DNA from: Rossellomorea sp. y25
GTDB lineage: Bacteria; Bacillota; Bacilli; Bacillales; Bacillaceae_B
Direction of reading: 5' to 3'
Assembly: GCF_038049935.1 (NCBI RefSeq)
Contig: NZ_CP145886.1
Location: forward strand, 4,455,501 to 4,519,500
Length of the DNA stretch: 64,000 nucleotides
This document shows positions 1-9,276 of the stretch, piece by piece. Position 1 is the first letter of the stretch. Each line of letters opens with the position of its first letter. A program made the position numbers and the translations under genes. The notes beneath the pieces were generated by a model. The model saw nothing but the letters and a program-made list of their open reading frames with translations, was not told the DNA's origin and made no database searches.

Positions 1-320
1 TCGATCATAACAGAAGTAAATCCTGCATCTATTGCTTCTTTACATTTGTCATAGCTTGAACCGTGGTCCAAGTGGATCGCAACAGGTACTGTGATGTTTA
101 AGTCTTCCATAAGACCTTCAACCATTTTCACAACTGTTTTGAAGCCGCTCATGTAACGCGCTGCCCCTTCAGAAACACCAAGGATGACAGGTGATTTTTC
201 TTCTTCAGCCGCTTGTAGGATCGCTTGAGTGAACTCAAGGTTATTCAGGTTGAATTGACCTACCGCATAGCTGTTTTCTTTTGCTTGAATTAGCATGTCT
301 TTCATTGAAACTAAAGGCAT
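1..320 (-). CDS. fbaA: Class II fructose-1,6-bisphosphate aldolase (5' part only)
   Basis: Cytoplasmic zinc enzyme that splits fructose-1,6-bisphosphate into two triose phosphates in glycolysis and joins them in gluconeogenesis. About 106 N-terminal residues are visible and the frame runs off the left edge, so the gene is cut by the window rather than broken. The ATG at 318-320 follows a clear GGAGGAA ribosome binding site. The protein begins [10 protein letters not shown], and the HLDHGSS segment near residue 83 carries the catalytic Asp and a zinc-binding His of the class II family. It lies downstream of spo0F as in B. subtilis. Confidence 0.97.
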   Translation of the reverse strand, partial: MPLVSMKDMLIQAKENSYAVGQFNLNNLEFTQAILQAAEEEKSPVILGVSEGAARYMSGFKTVVKMVEGLMEDLNITVPVAIHLDHGSSYDKCKEAIDAGFTSVMI

Positions 321-416
321 AGTAATTTCCTCCTTTTATTCAGTCAGTGAGCCATTCTAGTAGAAATGGCGGTGTTATTTATAGCACCATGTGACATTGT
401 TTACAATTTCACTTGT

Positions 417-446
417 ATCATACCAAAACAGAATTGATTTTACCAA
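417..446 (-). promoter_or_regulatory. Candidate sigma-A promoter of fbaA
   Basis: Read on the minus strand: TTGGTA, an 18-nt spacer, then TATGAT preceded by TGG, which gives an extended -10. It lies about 100 nt upstream of the fbaA start and no other promoter-like pair in the gap is as good. Assigned by motif only. Confidence 0.45.
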
Positions 447-500
447 CTGAAGAGGCGAATTGTTAAAAATACTACTATTTTCACTATTCAAATAATACCA

Positions 501-863
501 TTAAGCTGGAATATATTGTTTTACCGCCTGTCTGATGTCGTCGATATCAAACGGCTTCGCAAAATGAGTAAGCGCTCCCAAATCCTTTGCTTCCTGAATC
601 ATATCCAATTCTCCGTACGCTGTCATAATAATGACGCGGATATCTGCATCCTTCTGCTTCATTCTCTTCAGGATTTCGATCCCATCCATACCCGGAATCT
701 TCATATCCAGCAAAACCAAATCAGGGGAATGCTGATCTACAATTTCAAGCGCCTGGATTCCGTTCGCTGCCTGAAATGTTTGGTAGCCTTCCTTTTGTAA
801 CACTTCATTTAATAGAATCCTAATACCAAATTGATCGTCTACAATAAGAATTTTCTCATTCAT
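501..863 (-). CDS. spo0F: Sporulation phosphorelay response regulator Spo0F
   Basis: Single-domain receiver protein that takes phosphate from the sporulation kinases and passes it to Spo0B, then Spo0A. The 120-residue protein has the acidic pair D9-D10, the phosphoacceptor Asp53 in [11 protein letters not shown], Thr81 (IIMTAYGE) and the invariant Lys in HFAKPFD. It is nearly identical to B. subtilis Spo0F except for a shorter C-terminus. The start is the ATG at 861-863, with AAGGGG ten nt upstream. An in-frame TTG three codons earlier is too close to that ribosome binding site. There is no output domain, as expected. A sigma-H promoter is visible upstream. Confidence 0.97.
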   Translation of the reverse strand: MNEKILIVDDQFGIRILLNEVLQKEGYQTFQAANGIQALEIVDQHSPDLVLLDMKIPGMDGIEILKRMKQKDADIRVIIMTAYGELDMIQEAKDLGALTHFAKPFDIDDIRQAVKQYIPA

Positions 864-945
864 CCATCCCAATCCCCTTCATTATTAAAGTAAGTTATGT
901 ATTACTAAGCAAAATAACCGGCTAATAATTGTATATTTATTACTA

Positions 946-973
946 ATTCTCTTTTTCCTGTAAAAAATCCTGC
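946..973 (-). promoter_or_regulatory. Sigma-H promoter of spo0F
   Basis: On the minus strand the sequence reads GCAGGATTT, 12 nt, AGAGAAT. It matches the sigma-H consensus RNAGGAWWW / RNNGAAT at every defined position with the accepted spacing. spo0F of B. subtilis is known to have a sigma-H promoter, so motif and context agree. Confidence 0.8.
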
Positions 974-1034
974 TTCTTATCAAGATTTTACTTAAGACCT
1001 TTTCCCCCTTTATAATAAGCGTTACGATGACAAA

Positions 1035-1041
1035 TGTCGAA
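1035..1041 (+). promoter_or_regulatory. Candidate Spo0A box between spo0F and ywjG
   Basis: Perfect TGTCGAA heptamer (0A box) about 60 bp upstream of the sigma-H -35 region of spo0F and 28 bp before the ywjG start. B. subtilis spo0F is regulated by Spo0A through such boxes. A heptamer can also occur by chance. Confidence 0.45.
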
Positions 1042-1068
1042 GCTAAATATATAAGGAGAGTTCATTCT

Positions 1069-1593
1069 ATGATAAAAATGTTTACAACACAGTTAACTGG
1101 ACTGTTCAAACGCATTTATGATAAGCAGGAATTCGAAATTGAAGACGGTGCCCGCCTGCTTGCCCAAGCTGCCATCGGGCAGGGGAATATTTACATTGCA
1201 GGTCACGGGGAGATGGAAGCCGTCACAGCCGAGGCTTTGTTTGGTGCTGAACCTCTTCCTTCTGCTAAAAGATATAATGGTTCTACCCAACTGACGGAAG
1301 CTGATCGTGTATTAGTCGTCAGCCGCTTTTCAACTGATGAGGATGCTGTGGAGTTAGGGAAAAAACTGGCTGATGAAGGTGTGCCATTCGTGGCTGTCTC
1401 TGGATTGGTAGAGGGTGCAGAGAATCTGTTGGACTTAGCCGATGTTCACTTAGATACGAAAGTGATCAAAGGCATGCTTCCAGGCGATGAAATCGGTGAG
1501 CGTGTAAGCTTCCCTTCCAGCATGGCTGCCCTTTATCTTTATTTTGCGCTGGGGTTTGTGATCCGTGAGATGTTGGAGGAGTATGAGGAGTAA
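1069..1593 (+). CDS. ywjG: DUF2529 protein, YwjG family
   Basis: 174-residue cytoplasmic protein of unknown function, found next to spo0F in Bacillus and transcribed divergently from it here. The fold looks SIS-like: a Gly-rich segment (IYIAGHGEMEAV, residues 42-53) and a later VVSRFSTDEDAV strand-loop recall phosphosugar-binding domains. The start ATG at 1069 has AAGGAG ten nt upstream. An earlier in-frame ATG at 1027 has no ribosome binding site and would read through the intergenic control region. No catalytic motif is evident and no function is assigned. Confidence 0.85.
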   Translation: MIKMFTTQLTGLFKRIYDKQEFEIEDGARLLAQAAIGQGNIYIAGHGEMEAVTAEALFGAEPLPSAKRYNGSTQLTEADRVLVVSRFSTDEDAVELGKKLADEGVPFVAVSGLVEGAENLLDLADVHLDTKVIKGMLPGDEIGERVSFPSSMAALYLYFALGFVIREMLEEYEE

Positions 1594-1602
1594 TCCTCAA
1601 CC

Positions 1603-1640
1603 AAAAAAAAGAGAGGCATCCAAATAGGGCGCCTCTCTTA
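1603..1640. terminator. Bidirectional terminator, ywjG / ABC permease
   Basis: Stem GAGAGGC (1611-1617) / GCCTCTC (1631-1637). The minus strand continues into eight T residues, so it is strongest for the ABC importer operon. It also ends ywjG on the plus strand, with a weak T-tract. Confidence 0.8.
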
Positions 1641-1646
1641 CAAACT

Positions 1647-2636
1647 TCAAGCCCCCCGCACCTTCTTGGCATGCACATACGTCACTGCCAATGCCAATAC
1701 CAGTACGCTTCCTTTAATAATTTCAAATGCATAGTATGGTAGATTCATCATCGTCAATCCATTCAGCAGGACCCCTATCAACGCTGCCCCAAAGAAGGTG
1801 CCGAGGATATTCGGTTTTCCTGCGCCCAAGACGGAGAAGCCGACAAACACAGCGGCGACTGCTTCCATGAGGAGCGGGCCACCGGCATCCATCTGTCCTG
1901 ATCCGACCCGGGCTGTGAACAGGATTCCTCCAATCGATGCGAATACACCTGAGAGAACGTAGGCAATCAACTTCACCCGGGTCACCCTGACACCTGATAA
2001 GCGTGACGCTTCTGCGTTACCCCCTGTCATATACAAAATGCGCCCCCATCTCGTGAAATGCATGATCACATAGACGATTCCGACCAACACGAGCATGATC
2101 CATACCGGTACCGGCAATCCGAGCCACTTTCCCTGGCCGATCCAGAGGAACGCTTCTGAAAATTCCCCCGGGGCTGTCCCGCCAGTTGTCATCGGCATAT
2201 GATTGTAGATCGAGTACCCTTCCGTATACGTCCGATGAACACCTGAAATAATATACATGGCCCCTAATGTAGCAAGCAAATCCGGAATTCCAAATTTAAC
2301 GATCAACAGCGAATTGAATAACCCGACTCCCGCTCCCACCAACAATGGAACAAGGAGCACGATCCACAACGGCGCTTCATACCAGACCATCAATGAAGCC
2401 GTCACAACGGTAGACAGGGAAACCGTCGATCCCACTGAAAGGTCAAAGCCATCGACGACGAGAGTAAAGGTTACCCCTAATGCCACTAATGTGACGATGG
2501 AAATCGAGCGGAGAATGTCTGATAGATTTCCATAGGTGAAGAAAAATGGATTATATAAGCTGAAAAATAGTAGAATCGCGGCCATCAACACGATGGCCCC
2601 GTATTTAAATAGTAAGTCGAGTATCTTGCCTTTCAT
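1647..2636 (-). CDS. Sugar-type ABC importer permease (RbsC/XylH family)
   Basis: Inner-membrane permease of the BPD_transp_2 family (CUT2-type importers for ribose, galactose, autoinducer-2 and related ligands). It has 329 residues, mostly hydrophobic, with about nine or ten membrane segments and the family segment LVVDGFDLSVGSTVSLS after the second helix. The start at 2634-2636 has CAGGAGGG ten nt upstream and lies inside the 3' end of the ATPase gene, giving a 32-nt overlap that suggests translational coupling. It is the last gene of a three-gene operon (binding protein, ATPase, permease) behind a SAM riboswitch. The substrate cannot be read from the permease. Confidence 0.9.
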   Translation of the reverse strand: MKGKILDLLFKYGAIVLMAAILLFFSLYNPFFFTYGNLSDILRSISIVTLVALGVTFTLVVDGFDLSVGSTVSLSTVVTASLMVWYEAPLWIVLLVPLLVGAGVGLFNSLLIVKFGIPDLLATLGAMYIISGVHRTYTEGYSIYNHMPMTTGGTAPGEFSEAFLWIGQGKWLGLPVPVWIMLVLVGIVYVIMHFTRWGRILYMTGGNAEASRLSGVRVTRVKLIAYVLSGVFASIGGILFTARVGSGQMDAGGPLLMEAVAAVFVGFSVLGAGKPNILGTFFGAALIGVLLNGLTMMNLPYYAFEIIKGSVLVLALAVTYVHAKKVRGA

Positions 2637-4140
2637 GCGCTTGGATCCCTCCTGAAGCATAAAACAATATGAGTTCTTGAGTTGCTTCTTCTTTTGTCAG
2701 TTCTTTGACGATCCGGCCATCATACATGACGAGTATCCGGTCCGAGATCGCCAGGATTTCTTGTATTTCACAGGAAAAGTAGAGAATACCCTTCTCTTTT
2801 TCTGCAAGGGATTGAATCAGGGAAAATATCTCTTTCTTCGCTCCCACGTCCACGCCCTTCGTCGGTTCATCAAATAAAAACACCGAAGCTTCATCGGACA
2901 GCCATTTCCCTATTGAAACCTTCTGCTGGTTTCCTCCGCTTAAAAAGTTGGCCTGGATTCTTTCATGAGCGGTTTTAATTCCAAGGGATCGGATTTTTTC
3001 ACGGGCCAGCTCACGTTCTTTGCGACCGTTGATCCATAACCAGTTGGAGACTTTTCTTAAAGAAGGAAAGCTAAGGTTGTGCTGAACGGTTTCATGAATG
3101 AACAACCCTTCTTTTCGTCTTTCTTCCGGAACAAGTGCCAGACCATTTTGAACCGCATCCCGGGGAGAGTGAATCCTCAGCTTCTTTCCTCCCAGAAAAT
3201 AGTCACCCGATTCTACCTGAGAGGCTCCGAATAAGGCTTTGGCAAGCTCGGTTTTTCCCGCTCCCACAAGCCCGACCACTCCGACTACTTCTCCTGCCTT
3301 AACGGATAAATGGATATCCTTCACCTTTTGTCCGTCTTCGAGCCCCCTCACTTCGTAAAGCGTTTCACCGATCGGCAGCGTTCTTTTCTGAAACTCTTCT
3401 CTATATGTTCCTCCAAGCATGGCTTCAATGATCTTGTGAGAGGTTGTTTGTTGTGTTCCAAACGTTCCAATGGTCTCTCCGTCTCTCATGACCGTGATGC
3501 GATCGGAAAGCTGAAATACTTCCGGGAGCCTGTGAGAGATGAAAATGACCCCTACTCTCTCTTTCTTTAAATCTTCTATGACTCGGAATAACTTTTCCGT
3601 CTCAGAAGAACTTAAAGGTGCCGTTGGTTCATCCAAAATCAATACTTTCGCTTGTTGAAGCAGGCTTCTGGCAATGAGCACCAGCTGCTTTTCAGCGAGA
3701 CTTAAGTGTGACGCAGGCTGACCGAGGGGAATGGTTTCTGCCCCGATGCGTCTAAGCGCCTCCGACGCTTCTTTCTTTAATGACTTTTTAGTAATAAAGA
3801 AGAAACCTTTTTGTGAGAACTGATCAAGGACGATATTTTCCGCTACAGAAAGTCCAGGGACAATGGCCGTGTCCACTTCCTGGTACACGCAATGGATGCC
3901 ATGCTCCTTCGCTTCTTTCGGAGATTGATAGTCTCTTTTTTCAGAGTGAAGGATGATGTCTCCGCTGTCCTGCACATAGGCTCCTGATAAAATCTTCATC
4001 AGCGTACTTTTCCCAGCACCATTCGCCCCCAAGAGGGCATGGACCTCCCCCTCTTTCACATCGAAGCTTGCATTCTTTAGGGCTTTCACTCCTGAGAAGG
4101 TTTTATTGATATTGATCATTTCTAACAGTGGAGACGTCAT
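2605..4140 (-). CDS. Sugar-type ABC importer ATPase, tandem ABC domains (RbsA/MglA type)
   Basis: 511-residue energy-coupling subunit with two ABC domains in one chain, typical of CUT2 importers. The first Walker A is GANGAGKST (residues 38-46), followed by signature LSLAEKQ and Walker B LILDEPTAPL. The second half has a changed P-loop GLVGAGKTE, signature LSGGNQQK and Walker B VFLFDEPTKGVD. The start ATG at 4138-4140 follows AAGGAG by nine nt; in-frame ATGs upstream lie in the tail of the binding-protein gene. The binding-protein stop is 16 nt upstream, so the two are co-transcribed. Confidence 0.92.
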   Translation of the reverse strand: MTSPLLEMININKTFSGVKALKNASFDVKEGEVHALLGANGAGKSTLMKILSGAYVQDSGDIILHSEKRDYQSPKEAKEHGIHCVYQEVDTAIVPGLSVAENIVLDQFSQKGFFFITKKSLKKEASEALRRIGAETIPLGQPASHLSLAEKQLVLIARSLLQQAKVLILDEPTAPLSSSETEKLFRVIEDLKKERVGVIFISHRLPEVFQLSDRITVMRDGETIGTFGTQQTTSHKIIEAMLGGTYREEFQKRTLPIGETLYEVRGLEDGQKVKDIHLSVKAGEVVGVVGLVGAGKTELAKALFGASQVESGDYFLGGKKLRIHSPRDAVQNGLALVPEERRKEGLFIHETVQHNLSFPSLRKVSNWLWINGRKERELAREKIRSLGIKTAHERIQANFLSGGNQQKVSIGKWLSDEASVFLFDEPTKGVDVGAKKEIFSLIQSLAEKEKGILYFSCEIQEILAISDRILVMYDGRIVKELTKEEATQELILFYASGGIQAHERQDTRLTI

Positions 4141-4156
4141 CTCTTTTAACTCCTTT

Positions 4157-5242
4157 CTACTCTTTGAACGATCCTTCAAGCGTTTTTAATTCATCTGTAT
4201 AGCCTTGCTCACTTGCTCCCCAGCCATCTACATGCTCGTGTAATTGATCTGTGGTAATCGTTTCTTCAGGCAATGCTTCTTTTTCAATAAATACCGGCTC
4301 AAGCTTTACTTTCTCAGGCGTTTCCTCGCCATTTAGCTTTTGATATAAAAACCGGACCTGCACGCGTCCGATATCTTTCGGATCAACGGCTGCCGATGCC
4401 ACCCACGGGCTTCCATCTTTTTGAATGATTTGCAGGTCTTCATCACTCATGTCGATTCCATATACTTTGATTTCATCTCTCCCTGCCGCTTCGATTGCCC
4501 GAACGGCGCCTTTTGCAAATTCATCCCAAGCAGCCCAAACAGCATCGATGTCACCTTTGTTCGGATACTGTTTCAATATGGCCTCCATTTGAGCCTGTGT
4601 ATCCAGTGCTGTATTCTGAGTAGCCGCTCCAAATGCCGCCACCTCTTTAATATCAGGATTTTTTTCTAAAAACTCCTGATAGGCTACTTGGCGTCTTTCC
4701 ATCGGGGCAAAGCCTGCAACCCAAATTTTCACGATCTCACCCTTACCGCCAATCTCATCTGAAAGCTTCGTCAAGGTTTGTTCAGCCATTTGCTGATCAC
4801 CCTGTTCGAGGACCGTCACCTCTTCTGAAGCAACATCCGCATCGAATACGACAACCGGAATGTTTTGTTCCTTCGCTTTTTCCACCCCTGATTGCAGTGC
4901 TTCTTTCGTTCCATGATCGATGAGGATCCCATCAAACTTTTGATTGATGGCCGCATCCAGGTTAGAAGACATTTTTGCCAGGTCCCCTTCAGACGTAAAT
5001 ACTTGAATCTTGCCCCCAAACTTCTCTACCTGCTCTTTGACACCTTCTATGTATTGAGCGGAAAATGTCCCTAAATTGATTTGCATAATAAGGGCGATCT
5101 TTTTATTGGCCAATGGATGATCAGATGTTGCTTCCTTCTTCTCTCCACTGTCTGCGTCCGCTTCCTGGGATACCTTTGGCTGACAAGCGACTAAACTGAA
5201 AATAAGTGCGAGTAATACGAATAATGATGCCGTTTTTTTCAT
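4157..5242 (-). CDS. Sugar-type ABC importer binding lipoprotein (RbsB-like)
   Basis: 361-residue periplasmic-binding-protein-like domain (type I fold, Peripla_BP_4) anchored outside the membrane by lipidation. The lysine-start signal peptide ends in lipobox LVAC with Cys20. A charged linker of about 25 residues follows, then the ligand domain starting IALIMQINLGTF. DGILIDHG, VVVFDADV and IKVYGIDMSD are typical hinge and strand segments. It is the first gene of the operon, with GGAGGAG upstream of the ATG. Because a SAM riboswitch precedes it, a sulfur-containing ribose derivative such as methylthioribose is a reasonable ligand guess; the sequence alone does not show it. Confidence 0.9.
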   Translation of the reverse strand: MKKTASLFVLLALIFSLVACQPKVSQEADADSGEKKEATSDHPLANKKIALIMQINLGTFSAQYIEGVKEQVEKFGGKIQVFTSEGDLAKMSSNLDAAINQKFDGILIDHGTKEALQSGVEKAKEQNIPVVVFDADVASEEVTVLEQGDQQMAEQTLTKLSDEIGGKGEIVKIWVAGFAPMERRQVAYQEFLEKNPDIKEVAAFGAATQNTALDTQAQMEAILKQYPNKGDIDAVWAAWDEFAKGAVRAIEAAGRDEIKVYGIDMSDEDLQIIQKDGSPWVASAAVDPKDIGRVQVRFLYQKLNGEETPEKVKLEPVFIEKEALPEETITTDQLHEHVDGWGASEQGYTDELKTLEGSFKE

Positions 5243-5336
5243 CTTTCTTTTCTCCTCCCGAGGTGATATGCCTCAATTTTTTAAAATATTCTTTTCATAA
5301 AAGATATTTGTTGTTTTAAAACCGGGATCTGCAAAG

Positions 5337-5502
5337 GCTCTGTCAACCAGTATGTGCTGGATGGTGAGGGGAACCGCTCCGCTTGCAGCTAGCGTACGGC
5401 CGAGCCTCCTCATCTTCGCTTCCGGGGTCTCGGCACGCCCGTTTTTCCGCAGGAGTCTACGCAGTTCCCCTCACCATCTATAAGAGATTTCCGTGACAGA
5501 GC
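5337..5502. repeat. Palindromic intergenic element, copy 1 of 3
   Basis: Ends are inverted repeats (GCTCTGTCA at 5337-5345, TGACAGAGC at 5494-5502), with a perfect 15-bp inner pair at 5360-5374 and 5464-5478. The core has GAGCCTCCTC, CGGGGTCTCG and TTCCGCAGGAGTC, shared with elements at 56.6 and 58.7 kb. It lies between the riboswitch terminator and the ABC operon, so it would be transcribed in the operon leader. Confidence 0.75.
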
Positions 5503-5635
5503 TCAGTATTGACAGAGCAATCTAAAGGAAAGTATCCCTACTTTAAAGCTATTATCGACCTCCGTACACCTGGAGCGGAAATCAATCAGCACTTTCCCTT
5601 TAAAAGCAACAAAGTTCACAAAACATTCTTTGCAA

Positions 5636-5673
5636 ATAAAAAAACCCCTTTTCCCAAGAGAAAAGAGGTTTAT
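5636..5673 (-). terminator. SAM riboswitch expression-platform terminator
   Basis: Minus-strand stem AAACCTCTTTTC / GAAAAGGGGTTT (12 bp, one G-U pair, TCTTGG loop) followed by a T-run. It sits directly after the S-box aptamer, as the OFF-state terminator should. Confidence 0.88.
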
Positions 5674-5688
5674 GTATAAATAAACGTA

Positions 5689-5796
5689 CTCTTATCACTC
5701 AGGAAATTCTTCCTGCAGGTCTTAGCACCTTTCCGTCTAAACGGTAGGTTGCCGGGCGTCATCGGGCCAGTCCCTCTGCCAACTCTTTATAAGAGA
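5689..5796 (-). promoter_or_regulatory. SAM-I (S-box) riboswitch aptamer
   Basis: On the minus strand the segment carries the S-box landmarks in order: P1 5' strand CTCTTAT, AGAG, GAGGGACTGGCCC, GATGACGCCCGGCAACC, GGTGCTAAGACCTGC and the P1 3' strand ATAAGAG. It binds S-adenosylmethionine, and the family then favours the terminator just downstream. The next gene in the same direction is the ABC binding protein at 5242, about 400 nt away with no promoter-like gene boundary between, so the importer is the likely target. Confidence 0.93.
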
Positions 5797-5833
5797 TTAT
5801 GAAATTTGGTATAGTTCGCATGCTATAAACGAT

Positions 5834-5862
5834 ATGTTAACGATATGCGGGAATATTGTCAA
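5834..5862 (-). promoter_or_regulatory. Sigma-A promoter of the riboswitch-ABC operon
   Basis: Minus strand: TTGACA (perfect -35), 17 nt, TAACAT. It ends about 40 nt before the aptamer, the expected place for the leader start. Confidence 0.7.
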
Positions 5863-5981
5863 TATTCTTTTTTGGAAAATTTTATAGATGAGATAAAAGA
5901 GGAGTTCGTGAAAATTGTCGTTATTTGTAGAATGGTCGATAAATTCCGATTCCCCTTAAAAATCGGCCACCCCCACCCTAA

Positions 5982-6018
5982 AAAAAACCGCCCTCCCAAA
6001 CCTGGGAGAGCAGTTACA
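5982..6018 (-). terminator. pyrG terminator
   Basis: Minus-strand hairpin AACTGCTCTCCC / GGGAGGGCGGTT with a short loop, followed by eight T residues, starting just after the pyrG stop. Confidence 0.85.
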
Positions 6019-6028
6019 TAATCAAATC

Positions 6029-7663
<1,635 letters not shown>

Positions 7664-7783
7664 TCAAAAAAAGTAGAGGGTGTCTCCTATGTATTCATGT
7701 CATGAATTTATCTTGTTCAAAGAAGGACAAGTCCATTCTCATAAAATAAATTCATCTGCATAAACCGCTAAAAGACAGCCTCT
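7664..7783 (-). promoter_or_regulatory. pyrG leader attenuator hairpin
   Basis: Minus-strand nested stem: outer arms 7773-7783 and 7675-7685 (11 nt, one mismatch), inner arms 7746-7755 and 7702-7711 (10 bp perfect) and an innermost CTTGT/ACAAG stem. Seven T residues follow (7666-7672), about 30 nt before the pyrG start. B. subtilis pyrG is controlled by a leader terminator together with G-tract addition at the transcript 5' end. A GGGC start is not obvious here. Confidence 0.6.
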
Positions 7784-7883
7784 TATTATCAATATACATA
7801 AAAATGTAAGGGGTTTTGAAAAGATAGATCCTCCACACATAAGGTTTAGGTAAAACCCTATTATGTCAAAGCTTTCTTCTTAC

Positions 7884-7925
7884 AAAAATAAAAAACGCCC
7901 CGCTTACAAACATGTAAGGGGAGCG
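7884..7925 (-). terminator. Second rpoE terminator
   Basis: Minus-strand stem of about 12 bp (arms 7914-7925 and 7896-7908, TGTT loop region), followed by TTTTTTATTTTT. Together with the hairpin at 8036-8075 it separates rpoE from pyrG. Confidence 0.8.
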
Positions 7926-8035
7926 TGATATACGTTATTCGTCCCTTTTTAGGGAGCCCAAATAAAATACTACCTTCCTGTGAGGAAGAAGTCAAGCACT
8001 GAATAAGAATAGAATTTTCAATCATTTTGAGCATA

Positions 8036-8075
8036 TTAAAAAGCTCCCCGAAGGCAAAATACCTTTTGGGGAGCA
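8036..8075 (-). terminator. rpoE terminator
   Basis: Minus-strand stem GCTCCCC / GGGGAGC with inner pairing and a TTTTT run, 20 nt after the rpoE stop. Confidence 0.82.
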
Positions 8076-8094
8076 GCCATTCCAGTCGAAGAGA

Positions 8095-8667
8095 TTACTT
8101 CTCTTCCTCATCTTCTTCTAACTCTTCTTCTTCTTCGTCTTCATCATCATCTACTTCATCAAATTCATCGATTTCGAGTTCATCATCGTCTTCATCGATG
8201 TCCAGATCTTCGTCTTCATCGTCAACGGCATCCACATCGTCGTCGTCATCCGTCAGATCGTCGTCATCGTCCGTGTCATCAAGGTCATCGTAATCAAGAT
8301 CTTCATCGTCCAGATCATCGAAATCATCCAGATCCAGATCTTCATCGTCTTTTTTCTTCGCTTTTTTCTTTTTGCTGGATTTCATTGTTGGAACGGTTTC
8401 TTCCTCGATTTGATCAACCGGATACCATTCTCTTAATCCCCAACGATTATCACCCATGGCAATAAAGCGTCCATCGATATTCAGGTCCGTATAGAATTGA
8501 AGTAAACGGCTGCGAACCTCTTTATCAGAGATTTCAAGCAAACCTTTAATTTCTTTGACTACTTCTTCGAATGCCATTGCTTGCTTTTTCTCTACTAAAA
8601 TTTCATGTGCCAACTCAATAAATGATGTTTGACGTAATTCTTCTTTGGATAACTGCTTAAGACTCAA
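8095..8667 (-). CDS. rpoE: RNA polymerase delta subunit
   Basis: Small acidic subunit found in Firmicutes RNA polymerase; it speeds recycling and displaces polymerase from nucleic acid. The N-terminal HARE-HTH domain (about residues 1-90, with QFYTDLNIDGRF and WGLREWYP) is followed by a Lys-rich stretch (KSSKKKKAKKK) and a roughly 80-residue tail that is almost all Asp and Glu. A TTG start is chosen, ten nt after AGGA. A GTG three codons upstream overlaps the ribosome binding site. It lies upstream of pyrG, as in B. subtilis. Confidence 0.96.
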   Translation of the reverse strand: MSLKQLSKEELRQTSFIELAHEILVEKKQAMAFEEVVKEIKGLLEISDKEVRSRLLQFYTDLNIDGRFIAMGDNRWGLREWYPVDQIEEETVPTMKSSKKKKAKKKDDEDLDLDDFDDLDDEDLDYDDLDDTDDDDDLTDDDDDVDAVDDEDEDLDIDEDDDELEIDEFDEVDDDEDEEEEELEEDEEEK

Positions 8668-8828
8668 TTTACGCACTTCCTTTCTCTATTTCACACTCTA
8701 CTAAGTAGAGTAAAAAAGGGCAAAAATTCTCCATTATCAATTCTAACCATATTAATCATTATAAACAATATAAAAGACTTTATGCTATAGCTATCTAGTT
8801 TTTCTCGCATTTTTTTCACAACCTGGGG

Positions 8829-9011
8829 TCAGGATGGCCTCCCACTTTCCCACTCCTCTTCTTTTTCACCGTTTCGGATCACACGGAACGCTTCATAGAA
8901 AAGATAGAAAGAGAGTAGAAAAAAAGGAATCGCCCCTAATTGCAATTGATATAGAAATACAGCTGCGAATATGATGATGGTCAATAGTATATAACGAAAA
9001 ATGGTCTTCAC
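8829..9011 (-). CDS. Small membrane protein of unknown function
   Basis: Predicted 60-residue protein from a GTG start, with two hydrophobic stretches (ILLTIIIFAAVFLYQL and IPFFLLSFYLFYEAF) and a charged tail ending EWESGRPS. The frame is also open upstream to an ATG at 9164, but that part has no ribosome binding site and looks non-coding. Even the GTG has only a weak GGATGTGAG in front. It lies alone between rpoE and icmF. I do not recognise the family. Confidence 0.4.
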   Translation of the reverse strand: MKTIFRYILLTIIIFAAVFLYQLQLGAIPFFLLSFYLFYEAFRVIRNGEKEEEWESGRPS

Positions 9012-9227
9012 AGTCTCACATCCAAACGTATATATCGTTCTTATCCATTCACCTGTCTGATAATTCTCATTATAAAGGAAATGATACCCGACTACTATTA
9101 AGATCGTGTTAAAAATTGGTTGATTTTGTTTAAAGGATAGACTGTTTATGGACTTTTTAAACATATTTCGTTATGTGTGCAAGGTTGTTAATACGTTTAT
9201 TGATACCCCTGCTATAGAGGCACCTAG

Positions 9228-9266
9228 AAAAAGAGACCACTGCATCACCACAGTAGTCTCTTTTTC
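9228..9266 (-). terminator. icmF operon terminator
   Basis: Minus-strand hairpin with arms around 9251-9262 and 9229-9242 (AAAGAGACTACTG / CAGTGGTCTCTTT, near perfect), followed by T residues, 10 nt after the icmF stop. Confidence 0.85.
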
Positions 9267-9276
9267 TTCTATGTTG

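Noticed and set aside
864..872. Longer spo0F start at an upstream TTG
   Set aside because: The AAGGGG ribosome binding site lies directly against this TTG but ten nt before the ATG, and Spo0F homologues start at the ATG.
8027..8293. Plus-strand open frame coding almost only Ser
   Set aside because: It is the antisense of the Asp/Glu-codon tail of rpoE; the low-complexity product is an artefact of GAT/GAA codons read backwards.
9012..9164. N-terminal extension of the small membrane protein at 8829
   Set aside because: No ribosome binding site at the ATG and the added residues look like translated intergenic DNA.
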